From assembly GCA_947486185.1 (NCBI GenBank), contig CANKTH010000007.1:1-64000 (forward strand): a stretch of DNA of 64,000 nucleotides, written 5' to 3'. The notes beneath the pieces are model-generated. The model was not told where the DNA came from. It searched no databases and saw only the letters and a program-made list of their open reading frames with translations. The translations under genes were made by a program, and so were the position numbers. The stretch comes from Deltaproteobacteria bacterium (GTDB lineage Bacteria; Myxococcota_A; UBA796; SXON01). Positions 8,033 to 16,746 of this stretch are shown piece after piece (within the stretch, counting starts at the first letter, position 1; each line of letters opens with the position of its first letter).

Positions 8033-8985
8033 AGGGTCACCTCCAAGGGTTTCGTCAGGCTGGCCGACCAGGGCGACCATACCCGGAATGGCCAGCCCTC
8101 ACCAGGACCATCGGCGGTCAGTAGTGCGAGCGCGGCGTCACGCTCCTGATCATGAGCGCCGAGCCCCCGCCGCAAGCGGAACTGTCCTGCCCGCTCCATA
8201 CCCAACACCCCGCGGTCTCCCGACCACCACGCGGCAAATGGTGTGGAACAACCGCCCCCGATCGCGGCCAGCGCCGCCCGCTCCCACCCCACTGCCGCCG
8301 CAGCTTCGGCGTCGTGGAGCCGGGTGAGCCTGCCCCGGAGCGCCTCGTCGTCTGCCCGACACTGGAGCGCCAACGCCCCTTGTCCGGGGGCGGGCGGCCA
8401 ATGTTCCGGCAGCAGGCGGACGATGACCACATCATGGAGCGCGTCCAGACCCAGCGCGGCGCCGAGGCGACACACTCCCGCCTCGGCGAGCACGATCGCG
8501 TCAAACCGGCCCTCAACCAGGCGTTGGAGCCGTGTGGTGACGTTGCCCCGCAAAAATCGTGGCTCGAGGTCGGGCCGCAGACTCCGCACCAGCGCCTGCC
8601 GGCGTAACGACGCCGCCCCTACGCTGGCCCCCAACCGCAAGGGGATGCGCTCCGCGTCAGACTCCCATACTTCTCGGCGGATCAGCAGCAGATCCGCCAC
8701 GGATTCACGCGGCGGGATCGCCCCGAGCACCAGTCCGGGCGCCGCGGCGACCGGCAGGTCCTTCAACGAATGTACCGCGAGATCGAAGCGCCCCTCTCTC
8801 AGACCCGCCTCCAGCGCCTCAGTGAAATAGCCCTTCGCGAGGCTCCCTTGAAGCGGCACATCCACCAGTCGATCGCCCTCGGTGACCACCTCCACCAGCT
8901 CCACATCATCCCCGAGCGCGCGCGCCACCATGCCGCTCTGGGCGAGGGCCAGGGCGCTCCGGCGGGTTCCAAGGCGTAGGGGCAT
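8029..8985 (-). CDS. hemC: Hydroxymethylbilane synthase (porphobilinogen deaminase)
   Basis: The 318-residue enzyme joins four porphobilinogens into hydroxymethylbilane. It has the N-terminal GTRRSALALAQS, the SLAKGYFTEALE segment, the catalytic Asp76 in HSLKDLP, and Cys246 in GGGCSTPFAA as the attachment residue for the dipyrromethane cofactor. The start ATG shares one base with the hemA stop (TGATG). The C-terminal domain is shortish but within family limits. hemB, which supplies its substrate, and hemD, which cyclises its product, are not in the window. Confidence 0.96.
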   Translation of the reverse strand: MPLRLGTRRSALALAQSGMVARALGDDVELVEVVTEGDRLVDVPLQGSLAKGYFTEALEAGLREGRFDLAVHSLKDLPVAAAPGLVLGAIPPRESVADLLLIRREVWESDAERIPLRLGASVGAASLRRQALVRSLRPDLEPRFLRGNVTTRLQRLVEGRFDAIVLAEAGVCRLGAALGLDALHDVVIVRLLPEHWPPAPGQGALALQCRADDEALRGRLTRLHDAEAAAAVGWERAALAAIGGGCSTPFAAWWSGDRGVLGMERAGQFRLRRGLGAHDQERDAALALLTADGPGEGWPFRVWSPWSASLTKPLEVTL

Positions 8986-10202
8986 CAGGGCTCCACGGAA
9001 GCGGCCGACAACGGAGACGGGGCGGGCGGACCCGGAGCCGGCGCTTCGGGGTCAGCCAGTTCATCTTTGAGTGCTTCGATGAGGCTATAGGTGAGCTGCC
9101 GGATCGCCTGTCGGCTCTGCTGAAGCACCCGACGCCGCTGCTCGGGGCTCAGTTCAGCCACCGCGTCGGCCATGACCGCCTCCAGGCGCTCGCGCACGAA
9201 GGTGTCACGTTCCTGGTTCAGCCGCTCCAAGCTATGGGCCCACTGTTGCGCGCGCACCCGCGTGAGCACCGTGGACATCTCCCGCTCCACCGCCAGCTCC
9301 GCCCGGGCACGGAGCGCCGAAGGAAGCCGTAGGTTCAAGCCCAGATCGGCCACGGATGCCGCCTCCGATGCCTCGCCGGGCACCAGGAGCCGGTCAAGCC
9401 CGAGGTTGGCGCCGGCCACCTGAGAGGGAAGGCCGAGATCGACGACGAAACGGGCCTCCGGAGGCGCTTTGAACCAGCGCTCCGGTCCCGCGGTACACAC
9501 GACCAGCGCCTCGTGGCCCGCGATCGCAGACAGGGGCAACGTGCCCGGGCCCGGGCTCCGATTGTAGATCACCCGCGGCCAGGCTGCCCGATCGAGGGCC
9601 GCCACTACCCTGCCGCCGATCGCCCCCGCGCCGACCACCCCGACCGGGCGGCGCGCGTCCGCCCCGAGCCGCCGGAGAAGATCGACCGCAAGGGCACCCA
9701 TGCCTCGGTTCGGGCGGATGAAGGACTGTTCTCGGCCAGCGGCCTGGATGCGAGCCATCGCCTGCCATACGATGTGTAGGAGCGCGTCCGTGTGGCCCGC
9801 ATCGTGGGCGTGCTGGAACGCTTCGAGGCATTGTCCGCCGATATCGGCCTCGCCCTCCACCAATGAGTCGAGGCCGACCACTACGGACAACACGTGTCGC
9901 AGCGCCGCGTCATGGGTCCACAGGATCGGGAGCAGCCGGGCTTCCCCCGCGAGCGCGCCGTCCGCGATCCTCCGCGCGACCAACGACTGCAGGAGCGCGC
10001 CGGTCCACGCGGCGTGCTCACCGCTGATGATCCATAAAGAACGCGCACAGGTGTGGATCGCGACCACCCCGCGCAGGCCCTGCGCGCCCAATCGTTCAAG
10101 GTCGGACACCCCAAGCGGCGCCGTCAGCCGGCCCCGTACGGCGCTCGGCGCCTCGCGCCAGGTCAGGCTCACTGCCGCGAGGCCGGCCGCGTCACGCGAC
10201 AT
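8985..10202 (-). CDS. hemA: Glutamyl-tRNA reductase (divergent)
   Basis: The 405-residue enzyme reduces glutamyl-tRNA to glutamate-1-semialdehyde. The nucleophile Cys52 sits in IHTCARS, where most family members have TCNR, so the following Asn is replaced by Ala. The conserved GLDSLVEGEADIGGQ, the Rossmann motif GVVGAGAIGGRV and the C-terminal dimerisation helices (SLERLNQERDTF onward) are present. The ATG at 10202 has a GAGG ribosome binding site five bases upstream and overlaps the end of hemY by 11 nt. The last 25 residues are a Pro/Ala tail. The family is clear; the variant active-site motif is unusual. Confidence 0.93.
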   Translation of the reverse strand: MSRDAAGLAAVSLTWREAPSAVRGRLTAPLGVSDLERLGAQGLRGVVAIHTCARSLWIISGEHAAWTGALLQSLVARRIADGALAGEARLLPILWTHDAALRHVLSVVVGLDSLVEGEADIGGQCLEAFQHAHDAGHTDALLHIVWQAMARIQAAGREQSFIRPNRGMGALAVDLLRRLGADARRPVGVVGAGAIGGRVVAALDRAAWPRVIYNRSPGPGTLPLSAIAGHEALVVCTAGPERWFKAPPEARFVVDLGLPSQVAGANLGLDRLLVPGEASEAASVADLGLNLRLPSALRARAELAVEREMSTVLTRVRAQQWAHSLERLNQERDTFVRERLEAVMADAVAELSPEQRRRVLQQSRQAIRQLTYSLIEALKDELADPEAPAPGPPAPSPLSAASVEP

Positions 10203-11526
10203 ACGACCTCGCTCCCGCTTCAACGCCCATCTTCAGCTGTTGCGCTGCGCGTTGGCCGGCCTCGACGGCGTCGGGCATCGCGCCCGCCCCACACCACGCG
10301 CCCGCTACGGCCAGCCCTGGCGGGAGCGCGGCACAGAGCGCCTCGATACGACGAAGGTGGCCGCGGCCCGGGATCGCGACGGCGCGGGGATGGCGCACCA
10401 CAAAAAGCTCCTCGATCGTGAGGTTCTTTCCCGTCAGCCGACGGTGCACGTCGGTGATACGATCCGCGATCGCGCCGTCCTCCAGTCCGAGCGCTCCAGG
10501 CTCCGCCGCACCGCCAATCATCGTCGCAAAACTGCGTTTTCCAGGAGGACAGCGATCCGGGAGCAGGTCGCTCGCGTGGACCGTGCCCAGCACGCCCAAG
10601 CCCGGGCCGGCGAGCCAGCCGAAAGCTCTTGGAAAGGCGGCATCCGGGGCAAGCCAGTGCGCGACGACGAGGGGGGCGTAGCGCACCGCGGCGGCGTAGG
10701 CGGCCGCCTGAGGGGCCACCTCGGCGAGCAGAGCCGCGGCGTCCGTCGCGTCGGTGGCGATCAACACCCGCTCCGCAAAAAATGAGCCTTCGTCCGTGTT
10801 CAATTCGTAGCCGCCCGGCACGCCGGTGAGTCGCGTGACCCGCCGCCGCCGCACCGCGAGCTGTTCTCCGAGACGCCGGGTCAAGCTCCCGATCCCGCCT
10901 CGAACCACCCAGATGCCCTGCGTCCGCGCCGGCTTCGGGAGCGATCGCACCGCCGCCCACGGGCTGGCTCCCCCGTCGAAGCCGGCGGCGAGTCGCGGAA
11001 ATGCCGCCGCAAAATCTACGTCTTCCGGCGAACACGCGTAGATGCCGTGGAGCATCGGCACCACCGCCTCGGCGAGCAGCGCCGGCCCAAAAGTCGACCG
11101 TACGACCTCCGCGACGCTCGCCCCGTCGGGCAGATCGGCCGACGTCCGCCCCTCGACCGGCTCGAAGCGGGGCGCTCGAAACAGGCCCCCCGCCAGCTCA
11201 GCCAACGCGGCCCAGCTCAAGGCGCCCGGCCCTGCGCGCCGGAGCCGCTCGCCTACGACGAGGTACCGGGCCTGCCGAGGTAAGAGCTCCACCTCGACCC
11301 CCATGGCCTCGGCGAGCTTGAAGATCGGCTCAGCACGATGGGTAAAGCTCCACGGGCCCCACTCCACCGACCAATCCGGCAAGGGCGAGACGCTTCGCGC
11401 TTTACCCCCTGGAAGCTCTGCTTCCCAGACCTGCGCCCCCGGCATCGCCAACGCGGCCGATAGCCCGGCCAGGCCACCACCGACCACCACCGTCCCGCCA
11501 CCCTCCCCGGGAGAGGCAGCGCTCAT
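10192..11526 (-). CDS. hemY: Protoporphyrinogen/coproporphyrinogen oxidase, FAD-dependent
   Basis: The 444-residue flavoprotein belongs to the HemY-type oxidase family, which oxidises protoporphyrinogen IX (or coproporphyrinogen III) using FAD and oxygen. It has the N-terminal dinucleotide motif VVVGGGLAGLSAA, the substrate-side EWGPWSFTHR, and the C-terminal FAD signature AVAGAWCGAGAMPDAVEAG. The start codon overlaps the hemN stop as ATGA. The symbol hemG is used for the same protein in some myxobacteria. HemN in the same operon makes protoporphyrinogen directly, which favours the classical protoporphyrin route. Confidence 0.92.
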   Translation of the reverse strand: MSAASPGEGGGTVVVGGGLAGLSAALAMPGAQVWEAELPGGKARSVSPLPDWSVEWGPWSFTHRAEPIFKLAEAMGVEVELLPRQARYLVVGERLRRAGPGALSWAALAELAGGLFRAPRFEPVEGRTSADLPDGASVAEVVRSTFGPALLAEAVVPMLHGIYACSPEDVDFAAAFPRLAAGFDGGASPWAAVRSLPKPARTQGIWVVRGGIGSLTRRLGEQLAVRRRRVTRLTGVPGGYELNTDEGSFFAERVLIATDATDAAALLAEVAPQAAAYAAAVRYAPLVVAHWLAPDAAFPRAFGWLAGPGLGVLGTVHASDLLPDRCPPGKRSFATMIGGAAEPGALGLEDGAIADRITDVHRRLTGKNLTIEELFVVRHPRAVAIPGRGHLRRIEALCAALPPGLAVAGAWCGAGAMPDAVEAGQRAAQQLKMGVEAGARSYVA

Positions 11527-12845
11527 GCGGTCATCGAGTACCGGCGATTACCCGGATCTTCGAGGTAACTGTCGAACACCGCGCATACGTTCCGTACAAA
11601 GTGTCGGCCGAGCGGCGTGACCGCCAACCGTTGGCCCGACCAGGTCACCAGCGCGTCGTCCTCCAGGGGTCGGAGCCGGTTCCGTTCCACCACCATGTCC
11701 GCTGGGATATCCGCCGAAAAATTGCAGAAGAGCTCCATGATGATCGACCGGCGCCGGACATCCTCTTCGCTCAGCACCCACCCACGCTCCACCGGCAAGA
11801 GCCCCGCATCGATCCGCGCCGCCCACTCTGCCCGCGACTTGAGATCCTGCGCGTAGATCCCGGCGAAGGACGCGATGGCGCTCACCCCGACGCCCAACTG
11901 ATCGAGGCCGGCGCGTGTGGTGTAGCCCATGAAGTTCCGCAACAAAGTACCACTTTCGGCGGCGCTCAGCAGCTCGTCGCCCGGCAGGGCATAATGATCC
12001 ATCCCGATGATGCGATAGCCGGCCGCGCCCAAGGCAGCGTCCGCCATCCCAAAAAGTTGAGCTTTGAGCACGCTGTCGGGCAGCCCTTTCTTCTCCAGCA
12101 CCTTCTGGGCGGGCTTGAGCCATGGCACGTGCGCGTAGTGGAACAGGGCTACGCGCGTCGGCCGTAGCGACACCAGCTGCGCGAGGGTGCGCGCGAATTG
12201 TTCCGGATTCTGGCCGGGGAGCCCGTACATCAGATCGAGGTTGAGGTTGAAGTCGCCTCGACTCCTCAGGGTGTCGACCGCGTCTCGCACTTGCTCATAG
12301 GACTGCGGTCGCGCCACCTGGGCCAGCACCTCGGGATCGAAATCCTGAACGCCAAAAGAGTATCGGTTGAAACCGAGATCGACCAGGGTGTGCAGGTAGG
12401 CCGCGTCTACCGTGCGCGGGTCGATCTCGATGCTGAAGTCCGCGCCCGGCCGACGGGGCAACCGCGCCGTGACACCGCGTACGAGCCGCTCCATGTCGGC
12501 GGGCAGCAAGAACGTGGGCGTACCTCCGCCTAAAGCGAGCTGGTCCAGGCTCGTGGGCGGCACATGTTTGAGCTGCAGGTCGAGCTCGGCGAGGAGCCCA
12601 TCCACGTAGGCGGTGCCAACACTACGCGTCTCTCGGATCTCAACGTGACAGCCGCAATAGAGGCACAGGTGTTTACAGAACGGTACGTGCACGTACAGCG
12701 ACACTGGGCCGGACACGCGACTGAGCGCCGCCTCGACCACCCCGTCACCCAGCGGCGCAAACTGGGGTGCAGTCGGGTAGCTCGTATAGCGAGGAGCCCG
12801 AGTGCGGTAGCGCTCCACGAGCTCAGTCGGCGGACTCTGGCTCAT
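11523..12845 (-). CDS. hemN: Oxygen-independent coproporphyrinogen III dehydrogenase
   Basis: This 440-residue radical SAM enzyme decarboxylates coproporphyrinogen III to protoporphyrinogen IX without oxygen. The N-terminal RYTSYPTAPQF and the cluster motif Cys57-x3-Cys61-x2-Cys64 followed by Cys66 (CKHLCLYCGC) match true HemN rather than HemW. ALGGGTPTFL and the C-terminal HemN domain (ELFCNFSADI) are present, and the length is normal. The gene overlaps hemE and hemY by ATGA at both ends. Confidence 0.96.
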   Translation of the reverse strand: MSQSPPTELVERYRTRAPRYTSYPTAPQFAPLGDGVVEAALSRVSGPVSLYVHVPFCKHLCLYCGCHVEIRETRSVGTAYVDGLLAELDLQLKHVPPTSLDQLALGGGTPTFLLPADMERLVRGVTARLPRRPGADFSIEIDPRTVDAAYLHTLVDLGFNRYSFGVQDFDPEVLAQVARPQSYEQVRDAVDTLRSRGDFNLNLDLMYGLPGQNPEQFARTLAQLVSLRPTRVALFHYAHVPWLKPAQKVLEKKGLPDSVLKAQLFGMADAALGAAGYRIIGMDHYALPGDELLSAAESGTLLRNFMGYTTRAGLDQLGVGVSAIASFAGIYAQDLKSRAEWAARIDAGLLPVERGWVLSEEDVRRRSIIMELFCNFSADIPADMVVERNRLRPLEDDALVTWSGQRLAVTPLGRHFVRNVCAVFDSYLEDPGNRRYSMTA

Positions 12846-13855
12846 TCCAGGCTCCGGATCGCCTCGACGAAGCTCGCTACGGAGTCGGGGGGCGTCGGCG
12901 GGAGCACTCCGTGGCCGAGGTTCCAGATATGGTCCCTCGCGCCAGCGAGCGAACGGTGGATCCGGAGCACCCCCTCCCGCACCGCCTCGGGCGGGCCGAG
13001 GAGACGCGTATTGTCAAGGTTCCCCTGGGTCGGCCGGCCGAGGATACGCCGCGCCTCGGCGACATCGACGTTGTGGTCGAGGGAGTAGGCGGAGAAGCCG
13101 AGGTCACTCAGGAGCGGCAGAAGGTGGCCGCCACCCCGCACGAACAGAACCGACGGAATCCCTTGAAGCCCCGCCGCGATCTTACGCAATGAGGGGATGA
13201 TGAACCGCGCGTAGTCCGGTGCCGCAAGGAGCCCGCCCCAGGTGTCGAAGAGCTGCACCACATCCGCGCCCGCCGCGTGTTGGCGACGGAGATGCTCCAC
13301 CACGATCCCGGCCAGCTGGTCGAGCACCAGGAGCGCAGCGTCAGGATCGGTCCACAGTGCGGTGCGTGCCTTGGCAAAATCGGAGCTGCCCCCGCCCTGC
13401 ACCATGTAGCAGTACAGCGTCCAAGGCGCGCCGGCAAAGCCAAAAAGCGCGTGATCGGGCGCCGCGACACGAAGCGCGCTCACCGCGTCGTAGACGTAGC
13501 CGAGGCGGTCACACACGCCCTGCCAGCGAAGCTCCGCGCCCTCTCCCAGCAGGGTGCGGCCGATCTTCGGCCCCTCGCCCGCCTCAAAACTGAGATCCAT
13601 GTCCAGGGCGTCCGGGATGACCAGGATGTCCGAGAATACGATGGTGGCATCGAGATCGTACCGCCGGAGGGGCTGCAAGGCCACCTCGGTGCACGCGCTC
13701 GGCGAACGTACGAGATCCAGGAAGGACAGACCCGCACGCACCTCGCGATATTCAGGGAGATACCTACCTGCCTGCCGCATGAGCCAGATGGGACGACGTG
13801 CGGGCACGGCACCCGAGAGCGCATCGAGGACTACCGAGCGGCCGGAGGACTTCAT
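12842..13855 (-). CDS. hemE: Uroporphyrinogen decarboxylase
   Basis: The 337-residue enzyme removes four carboxyl groups from uroporphyrinogen III to give coproporphyrinogen III. It shows PIWLMRQAGRYLPEYR, the FSDILVIPDALD segment with the catalytic Asp, and GHGVLPPTPPD near the end. It is the first gene of the heme operon, so the promoter should lie in the 195-bp divergent gap before the YceI gene. Confidence 0.96.
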   Translation of the reverse strand: MKSSGRSVVLDALSGAVPARRPIWLMRQAGRYLPEYREVRAGLSFLDLVRSPSACTEVALQPLRRYDLDATIVFSDILVIPDALDMDLSFEAGEGPKIGRTLLGEGAELRWQGVCDRLGYVYDAVSALRVAAPDHALFGFAGAPWTLYCYMVQGGGSSDFAKARTALWTDPDAALLVLDQLAGIVVEHLRRQHAAGADVVQLFDTWGGLLAAPDYARFIIPSLRKIAAGLQGIPSVLFVRGGGHLLPLLSDLGFSAYSLDHNVDVAEARRILGRPTQGNLDNTRLLGPPEAVREGVLRIHRSLAGARDHIWNLGHGVLPPTPPDSVASFVEAIRSLE

Positions 13856-13922
13856 GGGTTGCCCTTGTACTCCGCCGGCCGACGCCCCGTGTCAACGCGG
13901 GGTCATCGGCGGCGGGTGACGG

Positions 13923-13938
13923 GTTGCATACACGCAAC
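13923..13938. promoter_or_regulatory. Inverted repeat in hemE/YceI divergent promoter region
   Basis: GTTGC (13923-13927) and GCAAC (13934-13938) form an inverted repeat with a 6-nt centre, about midway between the divergent starts of hemE (13855) and the YceI gene (14051). It could be an operator for either unit. The regulator is unknown and the match to any known box was not made. Confidence 0.25.
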
Positions 13939-14050
13939 GCATCGTCCGGTTCACGGGCCCTGTTCGCCAAGGCGCGCGGGAATACTGTGTCGCTGCGGCC
14001 CAGACGCCATCCCGGGTCGACCGCATGCCTGTCATGACAACGAGGTTCTT

Positions 14051-14653
14051 ATGTCTCTTTCGAGCACCATCTTCCGTGTCTTGCCGGCCTCTCTCCTCGC
14101 TGGCCTGCTCGCCGGCAGCGCCGCCGCGGCGACCTACACGGTGGACGCCAGCCACAGCCGCGTCGGCTTCAGCGTGAGCCACATGACGGTGAGCAAGGTC
14201 CGAGGCGAGTTCGGCACGATGAGCGGAACGGTGGAATGGGACGCGAAAAACGTCGCTGCCACCAAGGTCGACGCCAAGGTGGGCGTAGCCTCCGTCGACA
14301 CGCGGGACGCCAAACGGGACGAGCATCTGCGCGGCGCCGACTTCTTCGACGCGGTGCCGTTTCCAGAAATGACCTTCAAGTCCAAGTCGGTCAAGGACAT
14401 CAGCGCCACGAGCTTCAGCCTCGTCGGTGACTTGACCATCCGCGGCGTCACCAAAGAAGTGACCTTGAAGGTCAATACCATCTCGCCTGACATCAAAGAT
14501 CCGTGGGGTGGCGTGAAGGCCGGCACCTCGGCGACCACGGTGATCAACCGGAAAGACTGGGGCCTGACCTACAACGCTACCCTCGACTCGGGTGGGCTCG
14601 TCATCGGCGACGAGGTCACGATCGAGCTCGACATCGAACTGGCGAAAAAGTAG
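14051..14653 (+). CDS. YceI family periplasmic protein (first copy)
   Basis: The 200-residue product has a signal peptide (about 1-27, ending AGSAAAA) and a full YceI lipocalin-like domain: YTVDASHSRVGFSVSHM, GEFGTMSGTVEWD, HLRGADFFDAVPFPEMTF and INRKDWGLTYN. YceI proteins bind polyisoprenoid or other amphiphilic lipids in a beta-barrel, and their physiological role is poorly known. A longer open frame extends upstream over hemE, but the signal peptide and the AGGTTCTT leader fix the start at 14051. A second YceI-like gene lies at 35873-36460. Confidence 0.93.
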   Translation: MSLSSTIFRVLPASLLAGLLAGSAAAATYTVDASHSRVGFSVSHMTVSKVRGEFGTMSGTVEWDAKNVAATKVDAKVGVASVDTRDAKRDEHLRGADFFDAVPFPEMTFKSKSVKDISATSFSLVGDLTIRGVTKEVTLKVNTISPDIKDPWGGVKAGTSATTVINRKDWGLTYNATLDSGGLVIGDEVTIELDIELAKK

Positions 14654-14677
14654 GTCGTACGTAGTCGGTTCGGGCGA

Positions 14678-15835
14678 TCACCCGGCAGCGGTGCGGCGGA
14701 GTCGCGACACCGCGTTCTTGAGCCCCTCAACCGTCAGCGGGTACATCGGGAAGGTGGCCCGGATCGCAGATACAGTCGGGTGATCCCAGTACTGCGGCGG
14801 ATCCGGATTGAGCCACACCGCATGGCGTGTCTTGGCAGCAAACCGTTTGAGCCAATCGAGGCCGGTGGGTCCCTGGTCGCCAAAGCCGCCGGCGCTGGAG
14901 GTGAGCTCCCAGGGCGCCATGCTGGCGTCTCCGACCCAGATCAGCCGATGTTCGGGGCTCAAGCTCGCGATCACCTCGGCCGTCGCCTTTCGTTCGTAGG
15001 TTCGGAAGTCCTTGTAGAGCCAGGTGTAGGGGCAGTTGTGAAAGTACCAGGACTCCAGGCTCTTGAATATCTTCATGTCCTTGGCGGCTGAAAAAAGCCG
15101 AGACACGAGCGCGGAGTGCGGGTCCATCGAGCCGCCCACGTCCATCAGCAGCACCAGCTTGATCTTGTTGACCCGCTCACGCTCATTGACCAGCTCGATC
15201 TCGCCGCCGTTGTCGGCGGTGCGCTGAATGGTCCGCTCGATCGAGAGCTGCTCACGCCCCTCGCGCTGGAGCCGGCGCAACATGCCGAGGGCAACCTGGA
15301 AATCACGAATGTCCAAGGTCAGATCCGTGCGGTACGCCCCCCAACGACGCTCCTCCGCCACCTGTACCGCGCCACGACCGCCCCCCGTGCCGCCGATCCG
15401 GATACCCTGGTCGTTACGCCCGGAATTTCCGAATGGTGAGGTCCCTCCCGTGCCTACCCAGTGGGGCCCACCGTCGTGCCGCCCTTTCTGTTGTTCCAGG
15501 CGCTTCTTCAGCTCGGCCAGCATCTCTTCCAGGCTGTTGAAGCCCGGAGGCACCGGCACCGCCGGATTACCTTCCCGCGCCTGGCTCAGCCACTCAACCA
15601 ACGCATCCTTGAGCTGTGGCGGCAGGTCGATGTCCTTAAACGTGGCGGAGAAGGCCACGTCAAAAGCATCATAGCCGCCCTCGTCGTGCACCAGGATCGC
15701 TCGGGAGAACCAATAGAGCTGGTCCATGTCCTCGGCAAGACCCGCTTCGAGGCCCCGCAAGAAGTCGAGCCACTCCGCCGGACCCACCCGCAGTCCCTGG
15801 CTGCGCAGGTTGTAGAGGAGCCGCTCGAGGATCAC
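14678..15835 (-). CDS. VWA domain protein, CoxE-like partner of MoxR ATPase
   Basis: The 385-residue product has an N-terminal helical region, a Gly-rich linker (about 125-155) and a C-terminal von Willebrand A domain with the metal-site motif MDVGGS (232-236, DxGxS form) and IWVGDASMAPWEL. It resembles the CoxE-like VWA proteins that act with MoxR ATPases as assembly or cofactor-insertion chaperones. GTG at 15835 overlaps the ATPase stop as GTGA. No membrane segment is seen. The client protein is unknown. Confidence 0.88.
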   Translation of the reverse strand: MILERLLYNLRSQGLRVGPAEWLDFLRGLEAGLAEDMDQLYWFSRAILVHDEGGYDAFDVAFSATFKDIDLPPQLKDALVEWLSQAREGNPAVPVPPGFNSLEEMLAELKKRLEQQKGRHDGGPHWVGTGGTSPFGNSGRNDQGIRIGGTGGGRGAVQVAEERRWGAYRTDLTLDIRDFQVALGMLRRLQREGREQLSIERTIQRTADNGGEIELVNERERVNKIKLVLLMDVGGSMDPHSALVSRLFSAAKDMKIFKSLESWYFHNCPYTWLYKDFRTYERKATAEVIASLSPEHRLIWVGDASMAPWELTSSAGGFGDQGPTGLDWLKRFAAKTRHAVWLNPDPPQYWDHPTVSAIRATFPMYPLTVEGLKNAVSRLRRTAAG

Positions 15836-16659
15836 CGGCGCGCCCGCTCCGAGAGGGCCAGATCCGCCTCCTGCTTGAGCAGGATCCCGGCATACGGCAG
15901 CTTCGCCACGAGATCCTCGACCGGCACCCCCATTCGCGCGAGCACGGTAAGCCAGTCGATCAGCTCCGAGGTGGAGGGCTTCTTTCGCAGGCCGTCCTGC
16001 CGCCGCAAGCTGTAGAACCGCGAGAACGCCGCCTCCACCAGCTTCTCCGGCAGCTCGGGGAGGTGCACATCCACGATCCGGCGCATGCGCTCCCGGTCCG
16101 GAAAGGCGATGTAGTGGAAGACACAGCGGCGCAAAAACGCGTCGGGAAGCTCCTTCTCCGCGTTGGAGGTGATGATGACGATGGGGCGATGGGCGGCGCG
16201 TACCGTCTCGTCGAGCTCGTGGATGTAGAAGGCCATCTCGTCCAACTCCCGAAGGAGATCGTTGGGAAACTCGATGTCGGCCTTGTCAATCTCGTCGATG
16301 AGCACGACCACCCGCTGGCTAGTGGAGAAGGCCTGACCGAGGGGGCCAAGCCGGATGTACCGGCGAACGTTCCGAACGTCGCCTTCACCAAAGCGGGCAT
16401 CGTTCAACCGCTGCACCACATCATAGGTATAAAGCCCCTCAATCGCCTTGGACGTGGACTTGATGCTCCACACCGTGAACGGCACACCGAGCGCCTCGGC
16501 CACGGCGGAGGCCAGCACCGTCTTGCCGGTCCCGGGCTCCCCCTTCACCAGGAGCGGGCGCCCCAGGACGATAGCGGCGTTGACGTCGGCGAGGAGGCCA
16601 TCGTCGGCGATGTAACGAGATGTTCCCTGAAAAGTACCCGGCGGGCTGGTCGGAATCAT
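15832..16659 (-). CDS. MoxR family AAA+ ATPase
   Basis: The 275-residue ATPase has Walker A GEPGTGKT (40-47), Walker B VVLIDEIDKAD (about 118-128), the sensor region IVIITSNAEKELPDAFLRRC and an arginine finger (RRC). This matches MoxR-type chaperones that work with a VWA partner, which here is the next gene. The ATG at 16659 has GGAGG five bases upstream; an earlier start at 16710 has none. The pair may insert metals or mature an enzyme complex. The Mo hydroxylase about 4 kb away is a possible client, but this is inference only. Confidence 0.92.
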   Translation of the reverse strand: MIPTSPPGTFQGTSRYIADDGLLADVNAAIVLGRPLLVKGEPGTGKTVLASAVAEALGVPFTVWSIKSTSKAIEGLYTYDVVQRLNDARFGEGDVRNVRRYIRLGPLGQAFSTSQRVVVLIDEIDKADIEFPNDLLRELDEMAFYIHELDETVRAAHRPIVIITSNAEKELPDAFLRRCVFHYIAFPDRERMRRIVDVHLPELPEKLVEAAFSRFYSLRRQDGLRKKPSTSELIDWLTVLARMGVPVEDLVAKLPYAGILLKQEADLALSERARR

Positions 16660-16746
16660 CCCGCCTCCTAACCGCGTTCGACTCGAAAATCCGTCGGCTA
16701 CCGTCGGCACCGGGACAAGCGACGAAGAAGGGACTACACTTCAGGT

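Noticed and set aside
13277..14050. Upstream extension of the YceI frame across hemE
   Set aside because: It lies antisense to hemE; the signal peptide fixes the start at 14051.
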